A DNA stretch of 64,000 bases, taken from NCBI GenBank assembly GCA_023435725.1, contig JAEYRD010000056.1:70220-134219 (forward strand), in the 5' to 3' direction. The notes under the pieces were generated by a model, which saw nothing but the letters and a program-made list of their open reading frames with translations, was not told the origin of the DNA and ran no database searches. A program made the translations under genes and the position numbers. Source of the stretch: Pseudomonadota bacterium (GTDB lineage: Bacteria; Pseudomonadota; Alphaproteobacteria; Rhizobiales; Xanthobacteraceae). Positions 9,104 through 19,174 of the stretch are shown piece after piece (the first letter of the stretch is position 1; every line of letters begins with the position of its first letter).

Positions 9104-10300
9104 ATGCAGCTAGCAGATAAGCATGAGGGGACGACGACAAAGGCCTTCGCCGGCCTGCGGGTGCTGGATTTTTCGACCACCATCGCCGGTCCGCACTGCG
9201 CGCGGATGCTCGCCGACATGGGTGCCGAGGTCATCAAGATCGAAACCGACGGTGGCGAGACGATGCGCACCCGGCCACCGCTGCGCAAGGGATGCAGCAC
9301 CGTGTTCGGCCAGCTCAATGTCGGCAAGAAGAGCGTCGTGCTCGATCTCAAGTCCGAGGACGGCAAGGAGGCGGTGCGCCGGCTGGCCGCGACCGCCGAC
9401 ATCCTGGTCGAGAACTTCCGCCCCGGCGTGATGCACCGCCTGCGGCTCGACTACGACAGCCTGCGGCCGGTCAATCCGAAGCTGATCTATTGCTCGATCT
9501 CGGGCTACGGCCAGACCGGGCCGTCCGCCGAGCTGCCCGCCTACGCACCGGTGATCCACGCGGCCTCCGGCTATGACATGGCGCATCTCGCCTACCAGCC
9601 CGGCCGCAACCGCCCCGATTATTGCGGCATCTACCACGCCGATGTCGTCACCGGCACCTACGGGTTCGGCGCGATTGCGTCTGCGCTCTATCAGCGCACC
9701 GTGACCGGCCTTGGCCAGCACGTCGACGTCTCCATGCTGGAATCGATGCTGACGCTGACGGTGATCGAGTTGCAGAGCTCGCAATTTGCGGTGAAGCCGC
9801 CGCCGCGCCCGATGTTCGGCCCGACCGAGACGGCCAACGGCTACGTCATGATCACGGTCGCCAGCGAGAAGACGTTTCAGGGATTGATGGGGGTGATCGG
9901 TCGCCCCGAATGGATCTCCGATGCCCGCTTTTCCGCCTATGGCGCGCGGCGCGACAACTGGGCCGACATGATGGACGGGGTCGAAGCCTGGTCGCGGCCG
10001 CTCACGACCGACGCATGTCTCGTCGCGCTCGGCGCCGCCGGCGTGCCGGCTTCAGCCTATCGCACCGTGTCCGAAGCGCTGGCCGATCCACAGCTCGCGC
10101 ATCGCCGAGCGCTATCGCCTGTGGAGGACCAAGGCGGCTCGTTCCAGGTGCTCAATCTGCCGTTCCGGATGTCGGGCGCCGACACCACGCCCGGCAAGAC
10201 CATGGCGGTGCTCGGCGAGCACACGGATGCGCTGCGCGACGAGATTGGCCTCGCCGATGCCGCGCCAATTCCGTCAGGCAAAATGATTGCGACGAACTGA
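9104..10300 (+). CDS. Family III CoA-transferase (CaiB/BaiF)
   Basis: 398 residues. Family marks are GLRVLDFSTTIAGPHCARML at the start, GAEVIKIE, LNVGKKSVVLDLKSEDGKEA, ENFRPGVMHRL and YCSISGYGQTGP. The catalytic aspartate is likely Asp180 in YHADVVTG. The enzyme moves CoA between carboxylic acids; the substrate is unknown. It lies upstream of a complete oligopeptide-type ABC importer on the same strand (about 130 bp), which suggests the importer may bring in the acid or a conjugate that this enzyme activates. Confidence 0.87.
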   Translation: MQLADKHEGTTTKAFAGLRVLDFSTTIAGPHCARMLADMGAEVIKIETDGGETMRTRPPLRKGCSTVFGQLNVGKKSVVLDLKSEDGKEAVRRLAATADILVENFRPGVMHRLRLDYDSLRPVNPKLIYCSISGYGQTGPSAELPAYAPVIHAASGYDMAHLAYQPGRNRPDYCGIYHADVVTGTYGFGAIASALYQRTVTGLGQHVDVSMLESMLTLTVIELQSSQFAVKPPPRPMFGPTETANGYVMITVASEKTFQGLMGVIGRPEWISDARFSAYGARRDNWADMMDGVEAWSRPLTTDACLVALGAAGVPASAYRTVSEALADPQLAHRRALSPVEDQGGSFQVLNLPFRMSGADTTPGKTMAVLGEHTDALRDEIGLADAAPIPSGKMIATN

Positions 10301-10432
10301 GCGCGTTGCGCCGCACGCATGCGGCATTTGATCTCTCGTGTGTTCCTCTTGCCGTGGCGAGCATTTGTCGCCAATCTCGCGCCCGAGTCATTCGACGATC
10401 CGAAACATCGGACGAGGATCCCGGGAGGAACC

Positions 10433-11968
10433 ATGACGAATATCGCCGCCGCAGCGCGAAAGTGCGCGCCGATTTTCCTTGTTGCGGCATTTGCCATGGC
10501 CACGCCAGCGCAGGCGCAGAAGTCTGGCGGCAGCATCACCGTCGGCCAGGAGCTGGACATTCCGGGGTTCGACCCGCTCAAGGTCGGCGTCTACGACACC
10601 TCGACCTTCACCGCCGCCGCCGCGATCTTCGACACGCTGACGACGCTCGACGACAAGGGCGAGGCCGCGCCAAAACTCGCGGTGTCCTGGACCCATTCCG
10701 ACGACTACAAGAGCTGGACCTTCAAGCTGCGCCAGGGCGTGAAATTCCACGACGGCACGCCGTTCAATGCGCAGGCTTTCAAGGAGAATTTCGACCGACA
10801 GAAGGATCCCGCCAACAAGTGCCGCTGCGCCTTCTACATCACCAACGTCAAGGAGGTGCTGGCGCCGGACGAATACACAGTCGTCTACAATCTGACCGAT
10901 CCCGCCGTGAACCTGCCGGCGACGATCACCATCCAAAGCTCGAACAACGTCATTCAGTCGCCCACGGCCTGGAAGACCAAGGGCGCCGACTACAATCGCA
11001 ATCCGGTCGGCACTGGTCCCTACATCCTGAAATCATGGACCGCCGGCGACCGCATGGTGCTGGAGAAGAACCCGGACTACTGGAACAAGGGCCATCCCTA
11101 TCTCGACCGCATCATCCTGAAGCCGCTGCCCGATGCGCAGTCGCGCTTTGCGTCGCTGCAATCGGGTGAAGCCGACATCATCTGGGACGACGAGAACGAC
11201 GCCGACAACATCCTGAAGGCGCAGAAGGACTCCAAGCTCACCGTGCACACCTACAAGGGCTCGGGCGCGCAGGTCTACGCCTTCAACACCAAGGTCGCGC
11301 CGTTCGACGACGTCCGCGTGCGCCAGGCGCTGGTGATGGCGATCGACCGTCCCAAGATGTCGCAGGCGATCAGCAACGGCCTGAGCCGGCCTGCGTCCAA
11401 CCCCTATGGCGACGGCTCCTGGGTCAAGTGCAAGGACGACGGCGCGCTGCCGTTCGATGTCGAGAAGGCCAAGGCGCTGATCAAGGACTACGGCAAGCCG
11501 GTCGAATTCAAGATGCTGGTGACCGCGACGCCGCGCGGCCGGGTAATCGGTCAGGTGCTGCAGCAATTCTGGAAGCGCGCTGGCGCCAACATGGAGATCG
11601 AGCAGGTCGACCAGGCCACCATCCCGCCGCGCGCCTTCACGCGTCAGTTCCAGCTGGTGCCGTGGCGCATCGTCGATCTCGCCGATCCCGATCCGCAGAT
11701 GTATGCGAACTTCCGCAGCGGCAGCCCGCTGGCGCTCGCTAACTTCGCCGATCCGGAGCTCGACCGGCTGCTCGACCATTCGCGCGTCACCGCCGATCTC
11801 GGTCAGCGCACCGAGGACTATTGCGCGATCAGCCGCCTGATCAACAAGGAGGCGATCTGGTTCTGGACCTTCCAGAACACCTACTACGCGCTGTCGAGCG
11901 CCAAGCTGAAGGGCTTTCCAAAGATCTACAACGGCGTGATCGACGTCTCGAACACCTGGCTGGAATGA
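10433..11968 (+). CDS. ABC transporter periplasmic binding protein, DppA/OppA family
   Basis: 511 residues with a signal peptide ending near residue 29 (ATPAQAQ). The family 5 solute-binding fold is clear: GQELDIPGFDPL, KLRQGVKFHDGTPFNA, NPVGTGPYILKSW and VRQALVMAIDRPKM. A Cys pair (CRC) occurs in the first domain. The start ATG has GGGAGGAA at normal spacing. It is the first gene of a five-gene import operon in which the two permeases and two ATPases follow with overlaps or gaps of a few bases. Confidence 0.9.
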   Translation: MTNIAAAARKCAPIFLVAAFAMATPAQAQKSGGSITVGQELDIPGFDPLKVGVYDTSTFTAAAAIFDTLTTLDDKGEAAPKLAVSWTHSDDYKSWTFKLRQGVKFHDGTPFNAQAFKENFDRQKDPANKCRCAFYITNVKEVLAPDEYTVVYNLTDPAVNLPATITIQSSNNVIQSPTAWKTKGADYNRNPVGTGPYILKSWTAGDRMVLEKNPDYWNKGHPYLDRIILKPLPDAQSRFASLQSGEADIIWDDENDADNILKAQKDSKLTVHTYKGSGAQVYAFNTKVAPFDDVRVRQALVMAIDRPKMSQAISNGLSRPASNPYGDGSWVKCKDDGALPFDVEKAKALIKDYGKPVEFKMLVTATPRGRVIGQVLQQFWKRAGANMEIEQVDQATIPPRAFTRQFQLVPWRIVDLADPDPQMYANFRSGSPLALANFADPELDRLLDHSRVTADLGQRTEDYCAISRLINKEAIWFWTFQNTYYALSSAKLKGFPKIYNGVIDVSNTWLE

Positions 11969-11975
11969 AGGCGCG

Positions 11976-12926
11976 ATGCTGAACTTCGTCGCGCGGCGGC
12001 TGCTTGCCATCCTGCCGGTCCTGCTCGCCGTCTCGCTGCTGACATTCCTGATCGCCTCGCTGCTGCCGGGCGATCTCGCCTATGTCATCCTCGGCGATCA
12101 GGCGACGCCCGAGAATGTCGCGGCGCTGCGCCGTGACATGGGGCTGGATCAGCCGCTGTGGTGGCGTTACCTGAGCTGGCTCGGGCACGTCCTGCAGGGT
12201 GATCTCGGCCGCTCATTCCGCACCGGGCAGACGGTGTTGCAGGCGGTGGCGGAGCGCATTCCGGTCTCGCTCCAACTGATGCTGATGGCCGAGTTCATCG
12301 GGCTCCTGATCGGCGTGCCGCTGGCGATCGCCTGCGCCGCGCGCGCCGGCGGCGCCTTCGACCGCTTCATGACCGGCAGCGCGTTTGCGATGCTGTCGAT
12401 GCCGTCCTTCCTGGTGGCGATCCTCCTGATCTATCTGTTCGCTGTTGAACTGCACTGGTTGCCAGCGACCGGTTATGTGCCGTTCACCGAGGAGCCGCTC
12501 GGCAACTTGCGCTTCTTCCTGCTGCCGGCGCTGACGCTGGCTCTCGCCGAATGGCCGGGCATCATGCGGGTGCTGCGCTCCGACATGATCGCGACCTTAC
12601 AGGAAGATTATATCGCACTGGCCAAAGCCAAGGGCCTCAAGCCTTCGCGTATCCTGTTCGTCCATGCGCTCAAACCCTCGTCGCTGACCCTGGTGACGGT
12701 AACAGGCATCAATATCGGACGCCTGCTCGGCGGCACGCTGATCGTGGAATCGATCTTCGCGCTGCCCGGCATTGGCCGGCTGCTGGTGGGCGCGATCTAC
12801 ACCCGCGACCTCGTCATCCTCCAGGGTGTGGTGTTGCTGGTCGCCTGCGGCTTCGTCATCGTGAATTTCATCGTCGACATGCTCTATGCCGTGCTCGACC
12901 CCAGGATCCGCCATGGCCACGCTTGA
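11976..12926 (+). CDS. ABC transporter permease, DppB family
   Basis: 316 residues with six predicted membrane helices. The N-terminus FVARRLLAILPVLLAVSLLT is typical of DppB proteins, as are GLDQPLWWRYLSWLGHVLQGDLGRS and RVLRSDMIATLQEDYIALAKAKGL, the cytoplasmic EAA loop that contacts the ATPase. It starts seven bases after the binding protein and overlaps the next permease by 14 bases, so it belongs to the same operon. Confidence 0.9.
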   Translation: MLNFVARRLLAILPVLLAVSLLTFLIASLLPGDLAYVILGDQATPENVAALRRDMGLDQPLWWRYLSWLGHVLQGDLGRSFRTGQTVLQAVAERIPVSLQLMLMAEFIGLLIGVPLAIACAARAGGAFDRFMTGSAFAMLSMPSFLVAILLIYLFAVELHWLPATGYVPFTEEPLGNLRFFLLPALTLALAEWPGIMRVLRSDMIATLQEDYIALAKAKGLKPSRILFVHALKPSSLTLVTVTGINIGRLLGGTLIVESIFALPGIGRLLVGAIYTRDLVILQGVVLLVACGFVIVNFIVDMLYAVLDPRIRHGHA

Positions 12927-13781
12927 GCTCTCGGTTCAGGACGAGGTGGCGTCCGCCCCTGTCCGCCGCAAACGCAAACTCGGCCTGTTGTTCTGGTTTG
13001 CGAGCGCCTGGCTCGTGGTCGTGCTTGCGCTGGCGATCCTCGCGCCGGTGCTGCCGCTGCAGAACCCGACCGACATGGACATGCTGGAGCGCCGCGCCGC
13101 GTTCTCGGGGGAGCACTGGCTCGGCACCGACGGGCTCGGCCGCGACGAGCTCGCCCGCCTGATCTTTGGCGCGCGCGTGTCGCTGACGGTGGGGCTGATC
13201 GCGCCGATGATCGGTCTTGGCATCGGCGGCGCGCTCGGCCTGCTCGCTGGCTATTTCCGCGGCCGGTTCGAGACGCTGGTGGTCGGCAGCATGGACGTGC
13301 TGCTGGCCTTTCCGCCGCTGATCTTTGCGCTCGCCGTGACCGCTTATCTCGGCCAGTCCATTCCCAATCTCACCTTGATCCTCGGCGTGCTCGGCATTCC
13401 CGCCTTCATGCGCGTGGCGCGCGCGGCGACGCTGACGCTGGCGCGACGCGAATTCGTGATCGCGGCCGAAGCCCTCGGGGCCAGCCATGCGCGCATTCTG
13501 CTGCGCGAACTGCTGCCGAACGTGATCCTGCCGCTGCTGGCCTTCTTCCTGCTTGGCGTCGCCGTCACCATCGTGGTCGAGGGCGCGTTGTCCTTCCTCG
13601 GTCTCGGCGTACCGCCGCCGATGGCGAGCTGGGGCAGCATGATCGGCGAGGGGCGCGACAGCCTCGACGTCGCGCCGCGGCTGGCCTTCCTGCCGGCGGC
13701 GGCGTTGTTCCTGACCGTGCTGGCCTTCAACCTGGTCGGCGACACCATGCGGGCGCTCACCGACCCGCGCCAGGGGGCACT

Positions 13782-13785
<4 letters not shown>
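12913..13785 (+). CDS. ABC transporter permease, DppC family
   Basis: 290 residues. A basic N-terminus (RRKRKLG) precedes the first helix, then the DppC signature HWLGTDGLGRDELARLIFGAR. The EAA loop is REFVIAAEALGASHARILLRELLPN, followed by the family's GALSFLGLGVPPPMASWGSM. The ATG start lies inside the end of the previous gene, and the stop overlaps the GTG of the first ATPase, indicating translational coupling. Confidence 0.9.
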
Positions 13786-14770
<985 letters not shown>

Positions 14771-14774
<4 letters not shown>

Positions 14775-15751
14775 CGCAGTTCGCCGCCCGCACCGCATCC
14801 GGCACGCCGCTTCTGAACGTCGACAATCTCGTCGTCGAATACGGCCTCGGCAATAAGACGGTTCACGCGGTCTCCGGCGTCAGCCTTCAGGTCGCGCGCG
14901 GCGAGACGCTGGGACTGGTCGGCGAATCCGGTTGCGGCAAGTCGACGCTGGGGCGCGCGGTGCTGCAATTGCGCCGCGCCAGGTCCGGCCGCGTGCTGTT
15001 CGACGGCGAGGATCTCACCGCGATGGAGGGCGAGGCGCTGCGCAAGATGCGCCGCCGCGTGCAGCTGATCTTCCAGGATCCGATTGCTTCCCTCAATCCG
15101 CGCAGGCGCATCGGCGACATCGTTGCCGAGCCGCTCATCATCGCCGGCGTCAAGGATGCGGCCGAGCGCAAGCGGCGCGTACACGAGGTGCTCGGCGCGG
15201 TCGGGCTCGATCCAGAGCTGGTGTCCGGCCGCTTGCCGCACGAATTCTCCGGCGGACAGTGCCAACGCATCTGCATCGCGCGGTCGCTCGTTCTCAAGCC
15301 CGAATTCATCGTTTGCGATGAGCCTGTCTCGGCGCTCGACGTCTCGATCCGCGCGCAAATCCTCAACCTGCTGGAGGAGATGAAGGCGCGTTTCGGCCTG
15401 ACGCTGCTGTTCATCGCGCATGATCTTGCGGTCGTGAAGGCGGTCAGCGACCGCGTCGCGGTGATGTATCTCGGCCGGCTCTGCGAGGTCGGGCCATCCG
15501 AGCAGTTGTTCGCGAAACCCGCCCATCCCTATACCGCGTTGCTGTTGCAGGCGATCCCGGTGCCCGATCCGGATGTGCGTCCCGCCGAGAGTGTGGCGCC
15601 CGGCGAGCCGCCATCACCGATTGCGCCGCCGTCCGGTTGCCGTTTCCGCACCCGCTGCCCGCGGGCGGACCAGCGATGCAGCGCGGAGATACCGGAGTTG
15701 CGCGAGGTCGTGCCCGGCCAGTTCGCGGCTTGCCACCATCCGCTGGCCTAA
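14771..15751 (+). CDS. ABC transporter ATPase, DppF family
   Basis: 326 residues. Walker A is GESGCGKST, the signature FSGGQCQRICIAR, Walker B FIVCDEPVSALD, and the H-loop IAHDLAVV. The Cys-rich C-terminal extension (GCRFRTRCPRADQRCS) is present. It completes a standard binding-protein, two-permease, two-ATPase importer. The start was set at the ATG overlapping the previous stop; a longer frame exists to 14675 but lies inside the preceding gene. Confidence 0.9.
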
Positions 15752-15832
15752 ACTAAGACAGCTCCGGGTTTGTCTCGCCTCGCCGGCCATGGCATGGTGG
15801 CGCGACAGAGAGAAGTATGCGGGAGGACGCCG

Positions 15833-16900
15833 ATGAAGAGTTTCAAGGTTACCGATTTCAAGGCGCCGCTGAAGGAGTTCGACGAGGCCACGCCGCAGCC
15901 GTCGGGCACGCAGGTGCTGATCAAGGTGAAGGCGGCCGGTGTCTGCCACAGCGACCTCCACATCTGGGAAGGCGGCTACGATCTTGGCCACGGCCGCAAG
16001 CCGCTGTCGCTGAAGGATCGCGGCATCAATCTGCCGCTGACCATGGGCCACGAGACCGTTGGCGAGGTCCTTGCGTTCGGTCCCGACGTGAAGCCGGCCG
16101 AACAGGGTGACCTCAAGCTCGGCGACGTCGGCCTCGTCTATCCCTGGATCGGCTGCGGCAAGTGCGCCACGTGCCTCGCCGGCGACGAGAACATGTGCCT
16201 GACGCCGCGCTCGCTGGGCGTCTATTGCGACGGCGGCTATTCCGATCACATGCTGGTGCCGCATCCGCGCTACCTGCTCAACCTTAGGGGGCTCGATCCC
16301 GCGACGACCGCGCCCTACGCCTGCTCGGGTGTCACCACCTACAGCGCGCTGAAGAAGGTCGAGCAGCATTTCGATACGCCGATCGTGATGTTCGGCGCCG
16401 GCGGTCTCGGCCTGATGGCGCTGTCGCTGCTCAAGGCAATGGGCGGCAAGGGCGCGATCATGGTCGATATCGACGCCAAGAAGCGCGAAGCAGCGGAGAA
16501 GGCCGGCGCGCTCGCAACCGTCGATCCCAAGGCGCCGGATGCGCTTGAGCAGCTCGCCAAGAAAGCGGGCGGACCTATCCGCGCCGTGATCGATCTCGTC
16601 GGCAACGCCGCGACGACGCAGCTCGGCTTCGACTGCCTGACCAAGGGCGGCAAGCTCGTCATCGTCGGCCTGTTCGGCGGCGGCGCGACCTGGGCCCTGC
16701 CGCTGATCCCGATCAAGGCGGTGACGATCCAGGGCAGCTATGTCGGAAACCTGCGCGAGACGCAGGAGCTGCTCGATCTCGTCCGCGCCAAGAACGTGCC
16801 GCCGATTCCGGTGACGCGTCAGCCGCTCGCCAAGGCCAACGACGCGCTCGTGCAATTGCAGCAGGGCGCGGTGGTCGGGCGGACGGTGTTGACGCCGTAG
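15833..16900 (+). CDS. Zinc-dependent medium-chain alcohol dehydrogenase
   Basis: 355 residues. Catalytic zinc ligands are in GVCHSDLHIWE and GHETVGEVL; the structural zinc site is complete (GCGKCATCLAGDENMC). The nucleotide-binding motif GAGGLGLMAL is followed by VDIDAKKREAA, which favours NAD. The substrate is not evident. The ATG is preceded by GGGAGGA. It lies about 80 bp after the ABC operon and may read through from it. Confidence 0.86.
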   Translation: MKSFKVTDFKAPLKEFDEATPQPSGTQVLIKVKAAGVCHSDLHIWEGGYDLGHGRKPLSLKDRGINLPLTMGHETVGEVLAFGPDVKPAEQGDLKLGDVGLVYPWIGCGKCATCLAGDENMCLTPRSLGVYCDGGYSDHMLVPHPRYLLNLRGLDPATTAPYACSGVTTYSALKKVEQHFDTPIVMFGAGGLGLMALSLLKAMGGKGAIMVDIDAKKREAAEKAGALATVDPKAPDALEQLAKKAGGPIRAVIDLVGNAATTQLGFDCLTKGGKLVIVGLFGGGATWALPLIPIKAVTIQGSYVGNLRETQELLDLVRAKNVPPIPVTRQPLAKANDALVQLQQGAVVGRTVLTP

Positions 16901-16917
16901 TCGACCGTTCGCTCCTC

Positions 16918-17000
16918 CGTCATTTGTGAGCGTAGCGAAGCAATCCAGAATTTTCTCCGCGGCAGCTGTCTGGATTGCTTCGCTGCGCTCGCAATGACGG
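16918..17000. repeat. Palindromic intergenic repeat, family A, copy 2
   Basis: About 83 bp, with arms CGTCATTTGTGAGCGTAGCG and a complementary TGCGCTCGCAATGACGG, both containing the CAATCCAG/CTGGATTG inner arms. It lies between the alcohol dehydrogenase and the next gene on the same strand, where the RNA hairpin could stabilise or punctuate the message. Confidence 0.82.
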
Positions 17001-17030
17001 GACTCTCTCCCCATCGCGCAGGAACCCGCC

Positions 17031-18110
17031 ATGTCCGCAAATAATGCCTTCCACATCGCCGTGCTCGCCGGCGACGGCATCGGTCCCGAAGTCATGGCGC
17101 CGGCCATCGAGGTCCTGCGCAAGGTCGAACAGAAATCCGGCTTGAGCTTCCGCTTCACCGAGGCGCCCGCCGGTGCCAACAATTATCTCGCCACCGGCAA
17201 GTCGATGCCGGATTCGACGATCAAATTGTGCGAAGACGCCGACGCCATCCTGCTGGGCGCCTGCGGCCTGCCGTCGGTGCGTTATCCCGACAACACCGAA
17301 ATCATGCCGCAGGTCGAGCTGCGCTTTCACTTCGATCTCTATGCCGGCGTGCGGCCGGCGCGCCTCATCCCGGGCGTGCCCAGCCCGATCGTCGGTGCCG
17401 ATGCACGCGGCATCGACCTTGTCGTGATCCGCGAGTCGACCGAAGGCCTGTTCGCCTCGATGGGCAAGGGCATCGTCACGCATGAAGACGCGCGCGAGAC
17501 GCTGGTCATCACGCGCAAGACCTCCGAGCGGCTGTTCGAATTCTCCTTCCGTCTCGCCGAACGACGCAAGTCGCGAGGCAAGCCGGGCGCGCTCACCTGT
17601 GTTGACAAGGCGAACGTGTTCAAGGCTTTCGCCTTCTTCCGCGAGATGTTCGACGAGGCAGCCAAGCGCCACCCTGGCGTGAGGGCCGATCGCCTGTATG
17701 TCGATGCCTGCTCGGCGATGCTGGTCAAGCGTCCCTGGGATTTCGACGTCATGGTGATGGAGAACATGTTCGGCGACATCCTCTCCGACCTTACCGCCGG
17801 ACTGATCGGAGGCATGGGGATGGCGCCGTCGGCCGACATCGGCGACAAGTATGCCGTGTTCCAGCCCTGCCACGGCACCGCGCCCGATATCATGGGGCAG
17901 GGCAAGGCCAATCCCACCGGCATGATCCTGTCCGCCGCGATGATGCTCGACTGGCTTGCCGACAAGCACGGCGTCGAGAGCGCGGCCGAGGCCGGAGAGG
18001 CGATCGAGCGTGCGGTGGACCAGGCCTATGCCGGCGGCATCAAGCCGATGGAATTCGGCGGCAGCAACGGCACGGCCGACATCGCGAAAGCGGTGCTTGC
18101 GGCGCTGTGA
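17031..18110 (+). CDS. Isocitrate/isopropylmalate dehydrogenase family enzyme
   Basis: 359 residues, close to the length of LeuB and tartrate dehydrogenases. The family signature is present: IAVLAGDGIGPEVMAPA at the N-terminus, VIRESTEGLFASMG, KANVFK, and the metal-binding block MVMENMFGDILSDL. The C-terminal CHGTAPDIMGQGKANPTGMIL is the NAD-site region. It oxidises and decarboxylates a beta-hydroxyacid. A housekeeping leuB normally sits with leuCD, so here a catabolic substrate such as tartrate or a malate analogue is more likely; this is inference. The gene is framed by two repeat copies. Confidence 0.82.
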   Translation: MSANNAFHIAVLAGDGIGPEVMAPAIEVLRKVEQKSGLSFRFTEAPAGANNYLATGKSMPDSTIKLCEDADAILLGACGLPSVRYPDNTEIMPQVELRFHFDLYAGVRPARLIPGVPSPIVGADARGIDLVVIRESTEGLFASMGKGIVTHEDARETLVITRKTSERLFEFSFRLAERRKSRGKPGALTCVDKANVFKAFAFFREMFDEAAKRHPGVRADRLYVDACSAMLVKRPWDFDVMVMENMFGDILSDLTAGLIGGMGMAPSADIGDKYAVFQPCHGTAPDIMGQGKANPTGMILSAAMMLDWLADKHGVESAAEAGEAIERAVDQAYAGGIKPMEFGGSNGTADIAKAVLAAL

Positions 18111-18120
18111 GGCGCGGCAT

Positions 18121-18206
18121 CGTCATTGCGAGCGCAGCGAAGCAACCCAGACTTTCACCGCGGTGGCAGTCTGGATTGCTTCGTCGCAAGTGCTCCTCGC
18201 AATGAC
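18121..18206. repeat. Palindromic intergenic repeat, family A, copy 3
   Basis: About 86 bp with the same arms as copy 1 (CGTCATTGCGAGCGCAGCG, then CTGGATTGCTTCGTCGCAAG, then CTCGCAATGAC). It lies 11 bases after a stop codon and between convergent genes. Confidence 0.82.
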
Positions 18207-18239
18207 AATGGTGAGAGGGGGCGCGCGCAATGTCGAGGC

Positions 18240-19061
18240 TTACTTCCCCTGGAACTGCGGCTTGCGCTTCTCCATGAAGGCCTGCCGGCCCTCGCGGAAA
18301 TCCGCACTGTCCATGCAGGCGTTGCCGATCGCCTTGATCGCCTCCATGTCGCGCTTGCTTTCGTCGTTCAACACCTGCGCGATGGTGATCTTGGCGGCCT
18401 TGATCGCGAGCGGGGCGTTCTGCGAGATCGTCTCGGCAATCGCCATGGTCTCGCCCCAGAGCTGATCGTCCGGGATCACGCGCTCGACCAGTCCGATGCG
18501 CAGCGCCTCGGCGGAATCGATGCGCATGCCGGTGTACATCAGAAGCCGCGCCCAGGACGGTCCGACCAACGACACCAGATGCCGCAAGCCGTCATAGCCA
18601 TAGGCGATGCCGAGCTTCGCCGCGGGGATCCCAAACGTACTGCCATGTGAGGCGATGCGGATATCGGCGAGCATCGCGACCTGCATGCCGCCGCCGAGGC
18701 AAAAACCCTGGATGCAGGCGATGGTCGGCTTGGGATAGTCGGCAAGCAGCGCGCGCTGGGCGACGCTGCGCCTGGCATATTCCTCGGAAGCGGCAGCATT
18801 GTGCCTCACCTTCTCGAACTGGCTGATGTCGGCGCCCGAGACGAACGCCTTGCCGCCGGCGCCGCGCAGGACCACGACGTGCACCTTCTCGTCGTCGCGC
18901 AGGCTCGTCAGCGCTTCGCCAAATCCCTCCCACATCTCGAGCGACATCGCGTTGCGCTTGTCGGGATTGTTGAAGGTGATCACGCCGACGCCGTCGGAGG
19001 CGTGCTTGAGGATCTTGCCCCCGGCGTAGGGAGTTTCGGTGGTGCTGGAAATGTCGGGCAT
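18240..19061 (-). CDS. Enoyl-CoA hydratase/isomerase family protein
   Basis: 273 residues. The crotonase fold is read from VGVITFNNPDKRNAMSLEMW, the oxyanion-hole segment GGKAFVSGADISQFE, and CLGGGMQVAMLADIRIAS. The position of the usual second catalytic glutamate (FGIPAAKLGIAYG) lacks the common PE(V/L)xLG pattern, so it may be a hydratase, isomerase or another crotonase reaction. The start at MPDISSTTE is chosen over an upstream in-frame codon at 19091; neither has a strong ribosome site. Confidence 0.82.
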   Translation of the reverse strand: MPDISSTTETPYAGGKILKHASDGVGVITFNNPDKRNAMSLEMWEGFGEALTSLRDDEKVHVVVLRGAGGKAFVSGADISQFEKVRHNAAASEEYARRSVAQRALLADYPKPTIACIQGFCLGGGMQVAMLADIRIASHGSTFGIPAAKLGIAYGYDGLRHLVSLVGPSWARLLMYTGMRIDSAEALRIGLVERVIPDDQLWGETMAIAETISQNAPLAIKAAKITIAQVLNDESKRDMEAIKAIGNACMDSADFREGRQAFMEKRKPQFQGK

Positions 19062-19174
19062 TGCGCGCTCGCTTGTCGTTGGCGAGCGCAATGTGCGGCC
19101 GGGGCGAGGCCGGGGTCAATCGCGGCGAGGCGAGGGGCTCTGCATCCGCCTGTGCGGCGATTGCATGGCCCGAC